NCBI RefSeq assembly: GCF_014698145.1
Contig: NZ_JACJSM010000006.1
Span: forward strand, 186,001 to 250,000
DNA: 64,000 nucleotides
Direction of reading: 5' to 3'
Origin: Oscillatoria sp. FACHB-1406
Lineage (GTDB): Bacteria; Cyanobacteriota; Cyanobacteriia; Cyanobacteriales; Spirulinaceae
Below are positions 28,539 through 37,761 of the stretch, piece after piece (position 1 is the first letter of the stretch; each line of letters begins with the position of its first letter). The position numbers and the translations under genes were made by a program. A model generated the notes under the pieces. It did no database searches. It was not told the origin of the DNA and saw only the letters and a list, made by a program, of their open reading frames with translations.

Positions 28539-29315
28539 ATGGAAGTTATCCCTGCCATCGATTTGCTCGAAGGTCGCTGCGTGCGACTCTATCAAGGCGA
28601 CTACCAACAATCGCAGGTGTTTAGCGAAAATCCCACCGAGGTGGCGCGGCGCTGGGAAAGTGAAGGAGCAACACGCTTGCATTTAGTCGATCTCGACGGA
28701 GCCAAGCAAGGGCATCCCGTCAATACAGATGCGATCGCCTCTATCGTCCGCGCTATCTCAATTCCCGTGCAAGTCGGGGGCGGATTGCGCGATCGAGAAG
28801 GAATATCGAAACTGCTCGATTTGGGAGTCGATCGCGCGATCGTCGGTACGATTGCCGTAGAAAAGCCAGAACTCGTACAAACCCTGACTCGAGAATTCCC
28901 CCAAAAAATTGTCGTTGGAATCGACGCGCGCGACGGACAAGTCGCAACCCGAGGCTGGTTGGAAACCTCCCACATCGCCGCCACCGAACTCGGACAGCAA
29001 ATGGCAGAAATTGGCGCGGCAGCGATTATTTACACCGATATTCACCGCGATGGTACTCTGGCGGGGCCGAACTTAGAAGCCTTACGCGAGATGGCAAAAG
29101 CGGTAGAAATTCCCATTATCGCATCCGGCGGCATCGGTTCGCTGACCGATTTATTGAGTTTGCTCGCCCTCGAACCGGCGGGCGTGACCGGCGTTATCGT
29201 CGGTAAAGCACTCTACAGCGGCGATGTGTCGCTGGTTGAAGCGGTTCGCGCGATCGGTTCCGGACGCTGGCAAGACGTACCACCGGGCGATAGCAGTTTT
29301 TCGACTTTCGCTTAA
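28539..29315 (+). CDS. hisA: ProFAR isomerase (HisA), histidine biosynthesis
   Basis: 258 residues from the ATG at 28539, which gives the standard N-terminus [20 protein letters not shown]; an in-frame TTG 21 bases upstream would add residues foreign to the family. A TIM barrel that isomerises ProFAR to PRFAR. The catalytic Asp residues lie in [10 protein letters not shown] and [14 protein letters not shown]. The phosphate-binding loops are [11 protein letters not shown] and [12 protein letters not shown]. It is monocistronic here. Confidence 0.97.
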   Translation: MEVIPAIDLLEGRCVRLYQGDYQQSQVFSENPTEVARRWESEGATRLHLVDLDGAKQGHPVNTDAIASIVRAISIPVQVGGGLRDREGISKLLDLGVDRAIVGTIAVEKPELVQTLTREFPQKIVVGIDARDGQVATRGWLETSHIAATELGQQMAEIGAAAIIYTDIHRDGTLAGPNLEALREMAKAVEIPIIASGGIGSLTDLLSLLALEPAGVTGVIVGKALYSGDVSLVEAVRAIGSGRWQDVPPGDSSFSTFA

Positions 29316-29652
29316 GGCAAGAGTCGAAAAACCGCTGTGATAAGGTAAATTGGGTAAAACCGTTTCCCTCCCCTAAAGGCGTGACCAGATAATTATTAAT
29401 TCGTAATTCGTAATTCGTAATTTCAGGTCACAGAGCCACTAATTTTAATTAGGAAAAAGTAGCTCGATGCCTAGCAACGATATTCAAGCCCCTGACTTGA
29501 GTTGTAGGGTGATAATTACAACCTACATTTCGACAGGTGCTGTACTGCGATGTCCCGAGCTTGCTGAAGGGATATTGCGATCGTTGAGCTTGCCGAAATG
29601 CAGAAGCGCTCAATGACCGCGAATTATTAATTACGAATTATGTTGACAGCTT
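29316..29652. other. 337-bp intergenic region with heptamers and a dispersed repeat
   Basis: An AATTCGT array lies at about 29396-29425. The stretch 29516-29650 (CTACATTTCG, CGACAGGTG, then TCAATGACC and AATTACGAATTA) shares words in the same order with 51140-51225 upstream of another gene, so it is a degenerate dispersed repeat. A 49-codon frame from 29469 covers it but is not convincing as a gene. Confidence 0.5.
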
Positions 29653-30078
29653 ATGCACGACGACGAGCGCCAAGAACAAGAAATTCAACGAGAACTCGAT
29701 CCTCAATCTCTTGCCGAGATTCAGAAGCGCGAGGAAATGCTGCGGCTTCAAGAAGAAGAACGCCGTATTGCTGACACCCAGAAATTTCTCGTTCTCGAAA
29801 AAATGATTCGCGGCGTTTATTTCTTGGTGGGAGCGCTTCAAGTTCTCTTGATCCTGCGATTCAGTTTATGCCTTTTGGGGGCTAATCCCGATAATCAAGT
29901 TGCTCTGGTTTTGTATAAGTTATCGAGTCCTTTTTATGCTCCCTTTTCCAATTTGTTTGGCAATCCAGAATGCGCTGCGGGCAGACCTGTTTTTGATGTG
30001 AATCTTATTGTTGCGCTGGTGGTCTATGCGGTGTTAGCTTGGCTGTTTGCGAAGTTATTACGGGTCTTTTGGAGCTAA
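29653..30078 (+). CDS. YggT-family membrane protein
   Basis: 141 residues. The first ~50 residues are a highly charged Glu/Arg coiled helix (QKREEMLRLQEEERR). Two or three hydrophobic segments follow (GVYFLVGALQVLLILRFSL, then VNLIVALVVYAVLAWLFAKL), with the YggT-like LSSPFYAPFSNLF linker between them. YggT relatives in cyanobacteria and plastids (Ycf19/CCB3) concern membrane organisation or cytochrome b6 maturation; which applies here is unknown. It is convergent with the kinase gene, which ends 8 bases away. Confidence 0.82.
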   Translation: MHDDERQEQEIQRELDPQSLAEIQKREEMLRLQEEERRIADTQKFLVLEKMIRGVYFLVGALQVLLILRFSLCLLGANPDNQVALVLYKLSSPFYAPFSNLFGNPECAAGRPVFDVNLIVALVVYAVLAWLFAKLLRVFWS

Positions 30079-30085
30079 AACTTTA

Positions 30086-31543
30086 CTAAGGTTTACTAAA
30101 GCGGATGGCATTTAACCAGTCTTGAATTTCGCCTGCTAACCAGTGGAGTTCGTATTCGCTGAGATATTGCCCGAAAAGGAACTGGCGATCGCGTTGAGCG
30201 GCAAAAAAGAGGATTTTGCGTTTTGTTTGGGTAGCAATCGAAATACCGTGATGGGGTTGACCGGTGCGATCGCGCCATTTAGTCAGGTAAACTTCTTCAA
30301 TCTGCGCTAATTCTCCCCGTTCTACGCGACCTCCAGGGGCATTGTGCCGAATTTCAAAGACATTGCGATTGAAAGAAACTTGCGTTCGCTGAAAATAGGT
30401 ACTGCCTCGTAATGACAAAATTAGCCAGAGGAGGGCTAGGTAAGGCAGCAAAGAAAAGGGGAGTAGCACCAATCCGACAAGGGCAGAAGCCAAGCCCGTG
30501 AAGGATACCAGCGTACAAATCCCCGCGACGGTCAAAATACCCCAGCCCAGGGCCTTCTGAACTTTCTCTTTCGATCGCAACCCTCCTCCCATCGATCTAA
30601 AAAGACTGCCAAAGGAGCGTTGGAAGGGTTTGATACATTCAATCTCGAAGCGAGAGGGAATTTCAATCGTTAACTGTTCTGAGGTTTTTAATAGGCGAGA
30701 TAGTCGCCCGCGTGCGGGTTGAGCGACGCTGGGCGTTACTGTCGATTTGTGCTGCAAGCTCTCTAAGGCTTCTTTGGCGCTACTGAAGCGCTTTTGCGGG
30801 GAAGGTTCGGTTAGTTTCTCCAACCAAGCGATGAATCGCTCGTCTGTTCCCGCTGCGAGGCGATCGCGAAATTGAAGGCGAAAGTCATCTTTTGCTAATT
30901 CCGACGGTGCAACCCCCGTTAGTAAATGAATCGCTGTCGCCCCTAAAGAGTATAAATCCGAGGCGGGAACCGATTGACCGCCGTACTGTTCTAAGGGCGT
31001 ATAGCCGTAAGTTCCCACCACCGTAAACGTTGCTGCGGCTGCGGGCGGACGCACTTGCACCGCCCCAAAGTCCAGGAGATAAACGCGATTGTCCTCACCC
31101 CAGAGGAGATTGCTCGGTTTGATATCTCGGTGCAAAATGGGCGGATGCAGCCGGTGCAGGTATTGCAAGATTTCTAAAACATCTTCAAGGGTGCGCTGTA
31201 CTTGTTGGAGGGAAAGCGGTTGACCGCAATCTAATTTTTGTTTGAGGGATTGTCCGGGGATGTATTGCTGTACTAGGGCAAACCAGAGACTGCGATCGTC
31301 GAGGGAAAAATAATCGTAATACTTGGGAACGCGAGGATGGTCGAGTTGCTGTAGAATTTGCGCTTCTCGCTCGAAGAGTTTCAACTCATCCCACTGTACC
31401 GCTCCACCCAGCGCCAAGAGCTTGACAATGACTTGGATTTGTGTAGTGTTATCTCGGGCTAACCAAGTTTGTCGCGCGGGACTGCTGTTTAATAGCTGTT
31501 GGAGGTAGTAGCGATCGTTGAGAAGGGTGTCCGAAGTGAGCAT
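30086..31543 (-). CDS. Serine/threonine protein kinase with C-terminal membrane segments
   Basis: 485 residues from ATG 31543, giving MLTSDTLLNDRYYLQQLL; the frame extends upstream without support. The kinase domain spans ~10-275: the Lys of IQVIVKLLALGG, the catalytic loop HRDIKPSNLLW, the DFG in VYLLDFGAV, and GTYGYTPLEQYGG. All are intact, so it is probably active. A linker leads to two hydrophobic segments (~335-385), and the C-terminal ~80 residues resemble a small PH-like or DUF domain. It is a membrane-bound Hanks-type kinase. Cyanobacteria have many; the target is unknown. Confidence 0.93.
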   Translation of the reverse strand: MLTSDTLLNDRYYLQQLLNSSPARQTWLARDNTTQIQVIVKLLALGGAVQWDELKLFEREAQILQQLDHPRVPKYYDYFSLDDRSLWFALVQQYIPGQSLKQKLDCGQPLSLQQVQRTLEDVLEILQYLHRLHPPILHRDIKPSNLLWGEDNRVYLLDFGAVQVRPPAAAATFTVVGTYGYTPLEQYGGQSVPASDLYSLGATAIHLLTGVAPSELAKDDFRLQFRDRLAAGTDERFIAWLEKLTEPSPQKRFSSAKEALESLQHKSTVTPSVAQPARGRLSRLLKTSEQLTIEIPSRFEIECIKPFQRSFGSLFRSMGGGLRSKEKVQKALGWGILTVAGICTLVSFTGLASALVGLVLLPFSLLPYLALLWLILSLRGSTYFQRTQVSFNRNVFEIRHNAPGGRVERGELAQIEEVYLTKWRDRTGQPHHGISIATQTKRKILFFAAQRDRQFLFGQYLSEYELHWLAGEIQDWLNAIRFSKP

Positions 31544-31783
31544 AATTAGCGCTTCGCAGAATTCAAAGTTTACAGTTCGCGCTGCTGGTCTCCCAAGCAA
31601 TTCATCTTTTTGCATGGTAGCGTAACCCCAATCCGGATAGACAGGGGAGGGGGGATTTCAATTCAAAATTCAAAATTCAAAATTAAAATTCAATAGCGCG
31701 GTTGGACAATCCGAGGAAACCTGGTAGTCCCTCGCGCTCGAGATTCAAAAGTGGGTAATGGGGCGCTTCAGCAGGCTTCCCGT

Positions 31784-32158
31784 TTACAATTGCCGCAAAT
31801 ATTCAAGCAGATCGGCCATTTCTTGCGGCTTCGGTTGAAACATTGGCATCGGAGGAGTTTCACCGCTAATGACTTGGTGGATTAAGCTTAATTCGGATCG
31901 GCGCTGGGCAACATGGTGCAGGCTGGGTCCGACTAACCCCTTACCCTCTAGTCCGTGACAAGCTGCGCAATTGATCTCAAAGATGGCGCGACCTCGGTCG
32001 GGATTGCTTTGTGAGGTTAGAACGCTGTGGATATACGGATCCGAGGCGCGATACCAATGGAGGGCTGCGTAACCCAGCGCGATCGCGGCACAGATGGCAG
32101 CGATCGCGAGGATTGACCGCTGGATGCTGGTTTTTGAATGGACGGATGGGTTATCCAC
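31784..32158 (-). CDS. Membrane-anchored c-type cytochrome (CytM-like)
   Basis: 124 residues. An N-terminal uncleaved anchor (about residues 14-34) precedes a class I cytochrome c domain with the haem motif CAACHG (CxxCH) after IFEIN, and the Met ligand in ETPPMPMFQPK. The short domain with its anchor fits CytM or a related small c-type cytochrome rather than soluble cytochrome c6. It faces the lumen or periplasm. It is divergent from petG, an arrangement that fits a role in electron transport. Identification as CytM is tentative. Confidence 0.85.
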   Translation of the reverse strand: MDNPSVHSKTSIQRSILAIAAICAAIALGYAALHWYRASDPYIHSVLTSQSNPDRGRAIFEINCAACHGLEGKGLVGPSLHHVAQRRSELSLIHQVISGETPPMPMFQPKPQEMADLLEYLRQL

Positions 32159-32416
32159 AAGAGATTAGAAAAATGTTTCTTTAAGTTAAGCTGGCTAGAG
32201 CTATCGCCTTGACGCGCCCCAGCCCATCGGCCCCGACGGATAACCGGGAAGAAGGCAGGTTTTAAAGTATTTCGTTTAATAAACATAGCTTAAGATTTAT
32301 AGATATACGAATCAAGGTGCAAGCCGATAGATCCTAAAGCGGATAAGATTTCAAGCCGCTTGTACAGTACGATGAGAAAACAGAAATTTAAGATAGAGCC
32401 TTAAAGGAGTGCTGAA

Positions 32417-32530
32417 ATGATCGAACCTTTATTGTTGGGCATTGTTGCCGGTCTTGTCCCCATTACTTTAGCGGGACTGTTCGTTGCGGCTTATCTTCAG
32501 TACAAGCGCATCGAAGAACCGAGACTGTAG
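32417..32530 (+). CDS. petG: Cytochrome b6-f complex subunit PetG (37 aa)
   Basis: This small gene encodes 37 residues: [20 protein letters not shown] is the N-terminal half, and the C-terminal half is [17 protein letters not shown]. One membrane helix with the [10 protein letters not shown] end is diagnostic for PetG, which is needed for assembly of the b6f complex in thylakoids. AAAGGAG lies 9-15 bases upstream. The final residues IEEPRL replace the common GNQFNL-type tail. It converges with rsmD, with a terminator between them. Confidence 0.96.
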   Translation: MIEPLLLGIVAGLVPITLAGLFVAAYLQYKRIEEPRL

Positions 32531-32568
32531 GCAAGTTAGCATCGCGCTGCCTTTGACTCTCAACACTG

Positions 32569-32592
32569 CCCCTTTTCCAATGGAGAAAGGGG
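32569..32592. terminator. Terminator between convergent petG and rsmD
   Basis: CCCCTTTTC and GAGAAAGGGG form a stem with a single mismatch around a short CAATG loop. It lies in the 69-base gap between the two convergent stops and can act in both directions; A/T-rich bases flank it, but there is no long T-run. Confidence 0.7.
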
Positions 32593-32599
32593 CGAATTG

Positions 32600-33139
32600 T
32601 TATTGAGCAATTTGATAAAAAGCGATCGCGGTATTTCCGTAGACTTTGTGACGAACCCGTTCGAGTCCGGCAATCTCTACCGCCTTCCAAAGCTTGGGAT
32701 CGTGTTCGATGGCGAGTTCTCCCGTATCGCAGAGCAATTGCAAACGCGCGATCGCACAGGGAACCGCTTCGTACAAATCGCTGCGGTAAGGCGGATCGAA
32801 ATAAATGCGATCGAACTGTTCCCCCGCTAAATCGTTGAGCTTTTGACGGACATCCCCACGCAACACGCCCATTGATTGTCCGGGGCGGATGATGCCTTGC
32901 CAATTTTGCCGTATTATGCTAATAGCCCGTCCCGATTGTTCGATGCCCACCACGCGATCGGCCCCGCGACATAGCGCCTCGGCTCCCATCGAACCATTAC
33001 CCGCACACAAATCCAACCAGCGACAGCCTTCAATATCGCCCTGCCAGATATTAAAAACCGCTTCGCGCACTCGAGCCGAAGTCGGACGAGTCGCTTGTCC
33101 GGGTAATGTTTTCAATAAACGATTGCCATAAATTCTCAT
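32600..33139 (-). CDS. rsmD: 16S rRNA (guanine966-N2)-methyltransferase
   Basis: 179 residues. SAM-dependent methyltransferase acting on G966 of 16S rRNA. Signatures: RPTSARVREAVFNIW near the N-terminus, the SAM loop LDLCAGNGSMGAEAL, and the catalytic YFDPPYRSDLY (D-P-P-Y), which defines an exocyclic-amine methyltransferase. The length is normal. The first ATG (MRIYGNRLLK) fits the family. It converges with petG. Confidence 0.95.
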   Translation of the reverse strand: MRIYGNRLLKTLPGQATRPTSARVREAVFNIWQGDIEGCRWLDLCAGNGSMGAEALCRGADRVVGIEQSGRAISIIRQNWQGIIRPGQSMGVLRGDVRQKLNDLAGEQFDRIYFDPPYRSDLYEAVPCAIARLQLLCDTGELAIEHDPKLWKAVEIAGLERVRHKVYGNTAIAFYQIAQ

Positions 33140-33208
33140 TGCGCTAATTTAGCATCAGAGGCAGCGAAGAACCCAATAAAATTGTTAAAAAGTTGAGGAA
33201 ATATCGGC

Positions 33209-34081
33209 ATGAATACAATTTTCTTCGATTCTACCCTTAGCGACGATTTGAGACGGCAACATCTTTACCAAGGACAGCTTTTTGTCTATTCACCTTGTCC
33301 CAGCGCGATCGCGATGGTTCAATTTGCCCGAGAACTCATTGAAGAAGCGTTTACACCGCTCGATCCGAGAACAGCACAATATAGCTTACCTGTCGAAGAA
33401 TATGTCGCTATTTTAGCAAAACTAAAACCCTATTTTATCCACCACCCACAATCAAAACAGTTAATTCAAGGAATACTGAATGAGCTTGGATGCGACTTAA
33501 GCAAAACCTATTTTGATGTCCCTAGAATGAGAACGGCTACCAGCGATGGTTATCTCTCCTCCGGCATTGCTTATGCTTTTCATCCCCATCGCGATACCTG
33601 GTATTCCGCTCCTCCCTGTCAATTAAACTGGTGGTTTCCGATCTACGATGTAGAGCCAGATAATATTATGGCTTTTCATCCTCCTTATTGGAGTCAAGCG
33701 ATTCAAAATGGCTCGAAAGATTATAATTACCAGAAATGGAATCAGGAAAGTCGAAAAAATGCCGCACAACATATAAAAACAGATACCCGAAAACAACCCA
33801 AACCGGAAGAAGAAATGGACTTAGACTCCCAATTACGAATCGTTACTGCGGTGGGAGGGGTTATTATTTTTTCGGCAGCGCAAATGCACTCAACTGTTCC
33901 GAATACTTCGGGAGTAACGCGGTTTAGTATTGACTTTCGCACCGTACATCTTGATGATGTTATCGGCAAAATTGGTGCGGCTAATATTGATTCTGCTTGT
34001 ACGGGAACGAATTTAAGAGATTTTTTGCGCGGTACGGACTTAACACAAATCCCAGAAGAGATGGCGCTCCTTTACGATTAG
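33209..34081 (+). CDS. Putative 2-oxoglutarate/Fe(II)-type oxygenase
   Basis: 290 residues. The iron-binding pattern of the cupin-type oxygenases is visible: FHPHRDTWYS (His-x-Asp, about residue 130) and a distal His in QMHSTVPNTSG (about residue 231), followed by an Arg in VTRFSIDFR that could bind the 2-oxoglutarate carboxylate. A WWFPIYDV segment precedes a charged insertion (~170-205). Family and substrate are not recognised. Codon use is more AT-rich and HIP1 sites are scarcer than in its neighbours. It sits alone between rsmD (divergent) and manC. Confidence 0.65.
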   Translation: MNTIFFDSTLSDDLRRQHLYQGQLFVYSPCPSAIAMVQFARELIEEAFTPLDPRTAQYSLPVEEYVAILAKLKPYFIHHPQSKQLIQGILNELGCDLSKTYFDVPRMRTATSDGYLSSGIAYAFHPHRDTWYSAPPCQLNWWFPIYDVEPDNIMAFHPPYWSQAIQNGSKDYNYQKWNQESRKNAAQHIKTDTRKQPKPEEEMDLDSQLRIVTAVGGVIIFSAAQMHSTVPNTSGVTRFSIDFRTVHLDDVIGKIGAANIDSACTGTNLRDFLRGTDLTQIPEEMALLYD

Positions 34082-34226
34082 ATGAGCTAAAGCGTATTTA
34101 AACTGGGTAGACTCAATCTCTCCCCGTCCCCCCTCTACAGCATTTTACAGCTAAGACGATCGCGCGGGGTTACAGTTTGCGGCTCGCGCGGTTAGGATCG
34201 TCCCAGAAAGTCTATTCTGTGATTGC

Positions 34227-35285
34227 ATGAATACATCGCTCGTTCCCGTAATCTTAGCTGGTGGTAAAGGAGAACGCTTTTGGCCCCTTTCTCGGCGATC
34301 GCGCCCCAAACAATTTCTCTGTCTTGATGGTAGCGGCAGAAGCCTCCTACAAGCTACCGCCGATCGCCTCCTCGATTTAGCCGGGGGCTGGGAGAACCTT
34401 TGGGTGATTACTTCTGCCCCCATCGCCGAGGGCGCGCGCGAACAGTTACCGGAACTGCCCGAAAGCAATTTACTCATCGAACCGGAAGGACGGGATACCG
34501 CCCCTGCCGTCGCTTGGGCGACGCTGGAAGTGGCCAAGCGTCACGGCGAAGAAGCCGTTGTCGGTTTTTTCCCCGCCGATCCTTGGATTGGCGATGTAGC
34601 GGGCTTTTGCAAAACCCTGACTGCCGCCGCCGAACTTGCTGCGAAAGAAAGCGCGATCGTTACCCTCGGAATTTCTCCTGCTTACCCGTCCACGGGCTAC
34701 GGGTATATCGAACAGGGGGAAGCCAAAGGAGATTTTGGCGGTTTAGCGGCTTACTCGGTTAACCGTTTTACCGAAAAACCCGACGAAGCCACCGCGCGCC
34801 AATTCATCGATACCGGACGTTATAGCTGGAATAGTGGGATTTTTGTGTTTCGCGCCAGCACGGTTTTAAGCGAACTCGCCGTCCACGCGCCGGGGATTCT
34901 CGAACCGTTACAAGCCAAAGGAAAAGAGGCTTATTCGCAATTGGAGAAAAAGAGCATCGACTATGCGTTAATGGAAAAAACGCAACTCGCTTGCGTGATT
35001 CCCGCCGATTTCGGGTGGGACGATTTGGGCGATTGGAATGCGTTGGAACGATTGCAAGGCGATGTGAAAAATGTTGAGTTAGCGCGTCATGTCGGCTTGG
35101 AAACGCAGGGTTGCATTATTCATTCCAGCGATGACAATGAGATTGTTGCGACGATTGGGTTAGAGGATGTGGTTGTCGTGCGCGATCGCAATGTTACCCT
35201 CGTCGTCCCCAAAAATCGCACCCAGGATATTAAACTGCTGCTTAAGCTATTGCAAGACGATCCTCAGTTGAAGGAGTTGTTGTAA
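34227..35285 (+). CDS. manC: Mannose-1-phosphate guanylyltransferase
   Basis: 352 residues. It makes GDP-mannose from GTP and mannose-1-phosphate. Signatures: VILAGGKGERFWPLSRRSRP, PKQFLCLDG, PADPWIG, RFTEKPDEATARQF and FGWDDLGDWNAL. The length covers the nucleotidyltransferase and left-handed beta-helix only; the phosphomannose isomerase domain of longer bifunctional forms is absent. It is 2 bases before the next gene, so the two are translationally coupled. It supplies precursor for exopolysaccharide. Confidence 0.95.
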   Translation: MNTSLVPVILAGGKGERFWPLSRRSRPKQFLCLDGSGRSLLQATADRLLDLAGGWENLWVITSAPIAEGAREQLPELPESNLLIEPEGRDTAPAVAWATLEVAKRHGEEAVVGFFPADPWIGDVAGFCKTLTAAAELAAKESAIVTLGISPAYPSTGYGYIEQGEAKGDFGGLAAYSVNRFTEKPDEATARQFIDTGRYSWNSGIFVFRASTVLSELAVHAPGILEPLQAKGKEAYSQLEKKSIDYALMEKTQLACVIPADFGWDDLGDWNALERLQGDVKNVELARHVGLETQGCIIHSSDDNEIVATIGLEDVVVVRDRNVTLVVPKNRTQDIKLLLKLLQDDPQLKELL

Positions 35286-35287
35286 GG

Positions 35288-37009
35288 GTGCTACGGCGTT
35301 GGCTGCGATCGCGATTTTGGCTGGTCAGTCTGTTGGTTCTATCGGCAGTCATCGCGCTTTGCGTCGCTTTAAATCCCGGACTGACGACTGATGCGGAATC
35401 CCTCGTCCTCGCGCCGGGGGAAGGGCAATCTCTCGTCCTGCGCATCTTTACCCCCAACGCCGCGATCCCGCAGGGATCCGCGAAGCGGCACGCGCCGCCT
35501 TATCCCACTCTACTGCTCTTGCACGGGATCAATAGCAGCAAGTCTTCGATGGTGCCGCTTGCCGTAGAATTAACCCGGCGCGGAATTGCTGCGATTACCT
35601 TCGATTTTCGCGGCTACGGCGAATCTTCTCCTCGCCCTCCCAACTTGCAACGGGTGGAAGATTTGGAAGTGACGACGCTTGAAGATGCAAGTGCCGTCCT
35701 CCACTACGTTCGCCAACATCCAGAACGCTTCGATCGTCAGCGTCTCGGCGTTGCCGGTCATTCTTTGGGCGGGGAGACGGCGATGCAGTTGGCGCGTCTC
35801 AATCCCGATTTGCGCGCGACGGTGCTGTTGAGTATGGGCGGAAGTATGACCGCAACTTCGCCCTCGAATGTATTTCTAGGTGTGGGCATTTACGAGCAAA
35901 TCAATCCCGCTTCCGGATTGCGAGAACAATTAGCAGAAGCGGGGGAAGATTGCCGCGCGCCCGAAGGGATCCGTGAAACGGATCGTGCTTTTTGCGGCGA
36001 TTTTACGGCAGCAAATGCCCGCAAACTCTTTGTTTCTGCGACGGCAGACCATATTACTGCTCCTTATGATGCCGCGATCTTGCAGCAAGTTGTGAGTTGG
36101 GTGCAAAGTGCTTTTGCAATACCGCAAAAGACTGTATCAATCCGGGTTTCCGCTTATTTGTGCGCGCTGGTCGTTCTCTCGGCAAGCGCGATCGCGTCGG
36201 GAGTCGCATTCCTGGTGCGATCTGGGCGATCGGTGGCGGAAACGCCCCAAAACCTCCGGCTTTGGTATCGTCGCTTCGTAACGGGTTTACTCGCTTTTCT
36301 TATCGCGTTGATGGGATTGATGGGGGCGACGGGAACAGCGCCGAGTAGCGGTGCGGCGCGCATGATGTTGTTTTCCTATCTGTTGCAGTTGGTCGCAAAT
36401 TATGCGCTGCGCGAACCGAAAAAAATTGCAGCCGCCGCTAGCATCGGCAGTTTATATGGAAGTTTGGTCATGGCAGCTTGGTTGCTGCCCGCTCTGCTCT
36501 GCGGCATCCCGGAATTGGCTCGCCAACCCGCCGATTTGTTGCGTTTGCCCCAATTTGTCCTGCAATGGCCTTTACTGACCTTATACAACTATTTGCAGGC
36601 GGTTCGGTTAATCTTTTTTCCCCGCTACAGCCTCTATTTATCGGTCAGTTGGCTGTTTTGGGGTCTGGTTGCGGTAGAATTGTTTGCGCCGGGAGCAACG
36701 TTAAGCGCGGTGGAACGCAGCGGCACTTGGCTGGTGGAACGCTTGCGCCGTCCGGTTCGGTTCGCGGGAGTCGGTCGGCTTTCTGGGTCAAAAATCGCGT
36801 TAATTGCCGGTTTGTTGGTGATTTTTGCCCTCATCCTGGTTCGGCGAGCTTCTGATGGGCTTTTAGGGAAGGTGTTTGTTGAGAGTGGGTGGGTGTTGAA
36901 ATCGCTGGGATTGTTTGTAATGCTACCCCTCGGCGCGATCGCATTAATGGCGCGATCGCCGTTTTTTCAACGTTGGGAACGCGCGCTCTACAACTCCTCG
37001 GACTTGTAG
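35288..37009 (+). CDS. Alpha/beta hydrolase fused to multi-spanning membrane domain
   Basis: 573 residues with a GTG start. A single N-terminal helix (~10-25) is followed by an alpha/beta hydrolase domain (~55-275): LLLHGINSSKSSMVPLA (oxyanion), the nucleophile elbow VAGHSLGGETA, and a His in ATADHITAPYDA. The last ~280 residues hold about seven hydrophobic helices. The catalytic Ser is present, so an esterase or lipase activity is likely, at the membrane. The gene carries two small palindromic insertions of the type GGATCCG...CGGATC near 35470 and 35965. Its 3' end overlaps the DUF4359 gene on the other strand by 22 bases. Confidence 0.82.
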   Translation: MLRRWLRSRFWLVSLLVLSAVIALCVALNPGLTTDAESLVLAPGEGQSLVLRIFTPNAAIPQGSAKRHAPPYPTLLLLHGINSSKSSMVPLAVELTRRGIAAITFDFRGYGESSPRPPNLQRVEDLEVTTLEDASAVLHYVRQHPERFDRQRLGVAGHSLGGETAMQLARLNPDLRATVLLSMGGSMTATSPSNVFLGVGIYEQINPASGLREQLAEAGEDCRAPEGIRETDRAFCGDFTAANARKLFVSATADHITAPYDAAILQQVVSWVQSAFAIPQKTVSIRVSAYLCALVVLSASAIASGVAFLVRSGRSVAETPQNLRLWYRRFVTGLLAFLIALMGLMGATGTAPSSGAARMMLFSYLLQLVANYALREPKKIAAAASIGSLYGSLVMAAWLLPALLCGIPELARQPADLLRLPQFVLQWPLLTLYNYLQAVRLIFFPRYSLYLSVSWLFWGLVAVELFAPGATLSAVERSGTWLVERLRRPVRFAGVGRLSGSKIALIAGLLVIFALILVRRASDGLLGKVFVESGWVLKSLGLFVMLPLGAIALMARSPFFQRWERALYNSSDL

Positions 37010-37428
37010 GTGTAAAATTGCTGCAAAATCCCCACGGTTTCAAAACGGTAGGCAGGGAAGGGCGCGATCGCGAGTTTGGTGGTGTAAATGCTAAATAACC
37101 CAAAGTTTTGCCGTTCGGTTTGCTTGCCGATTAAAGCTTGCAATTGCGGGCGCGCCGTATCAATCGCCACGCCCCCAACGGTTTGACACAACTTCTGACC
37201 AAAATCTCCTGCTTCTTGGGGAATTTTTTTGCAAGCATTATCCTTGAGATATTGGGTCAAATGTTCGCCTGCATAGCTTTGATAGTCGCTGGGATTGGGA
37301 TTCGCAACGACCATTGCTAAGCCCAAGCCGCCCAAAGCGAGGGCGCTAGCAGCTAGCACGATTTTAGCTGCGTTTCTCGGATTTTCCAGTTCCGGCTGCG
37401 TTAAATTTGCTTCTCGATCGACTTTCAT
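36988..37428 (-). CDS. DUF4359 family protein
   Basis: 146 residues. One membrane helix (~22-42, KIVLAASALALGGLGLAMVV) follows a short N-terminal tail. The domain outside has the family pattern NPNPSDYQSYAGEHLTQYL, then a Cys in DNACKKIPQEAG, and ends with NFGLFSIYTTKLA. This matches DUF4359, a family of small cyanobacterial proteins of unknown function. It is convergent with the hydrolase gene with a 22-base overlap. Confidence 0.88.
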   Translation of the reverse strand: MKVDREANLTQPELENPRNAAKIVLAASALALGGLGLAMVVANPNPSDYQSYAGEHLTQYLKDNACKKIPQEAGDFGQKLCQTVGGVAIDTARPQLQALIGKQTERQNFGLFSIYTTKLAIAPFPAYRFETVGILQQFYTYKSEEL

Positions 37429-37471
37429 TTTTTTTCAAGGTGGGCTATAATAGGTAACTGCGTAAAGAGAT

Positions 37472-37545
37472 GGCGAGCGTAGCCAAGTGGTTAAGGCAGT
37501 GGATTGTGGTTCCACCATTCGCGGGTTCAAGTCCCGTCGTTCGCC
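37472..37545 (+). tRNA. tRNA-His (anticodon GTG)
   Basis: The cloverleaf is complete. Acceptor arms GCGAGCG (37473-37479) and CGTTCGC pair with one G-U. The anticodon stem-loop centres on GATTGTGGTT with anticodon GTG. The T-arm contains GGGTTCAAGTCCC. A G precedes the acceptor stem and faces C at the discriminator position, the G(-1):C73 pair that identifies tRNA-His. CCA is not encoded. Confidence 0.97.
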
Positions 37546-37761
37546 TGCTAGATTAAAATCTAAGTCTAACTCGGGTAGAAGCAAGTTCGCCCGAATTAGG
37601 GCTTGAATCATTCCCAGTTTTCTTCATCAGCGAGGGTACTAAACCCGCTTAAAAGCTACTGTTGGTTTGACCAACTGTTTTCAGCTTCACCGCTTTTGAA
37701 GTCAGGGATGCTATATAATAGCGCGATCGCAATCCTCCTGTTATTAATCTCAGCCCAATTC

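Noticed and set aside
29469-29618. 49-codon frame before the YggT gene
   Set aside because: It is covered by a degenerate dispersed repeat and shows no protein character.
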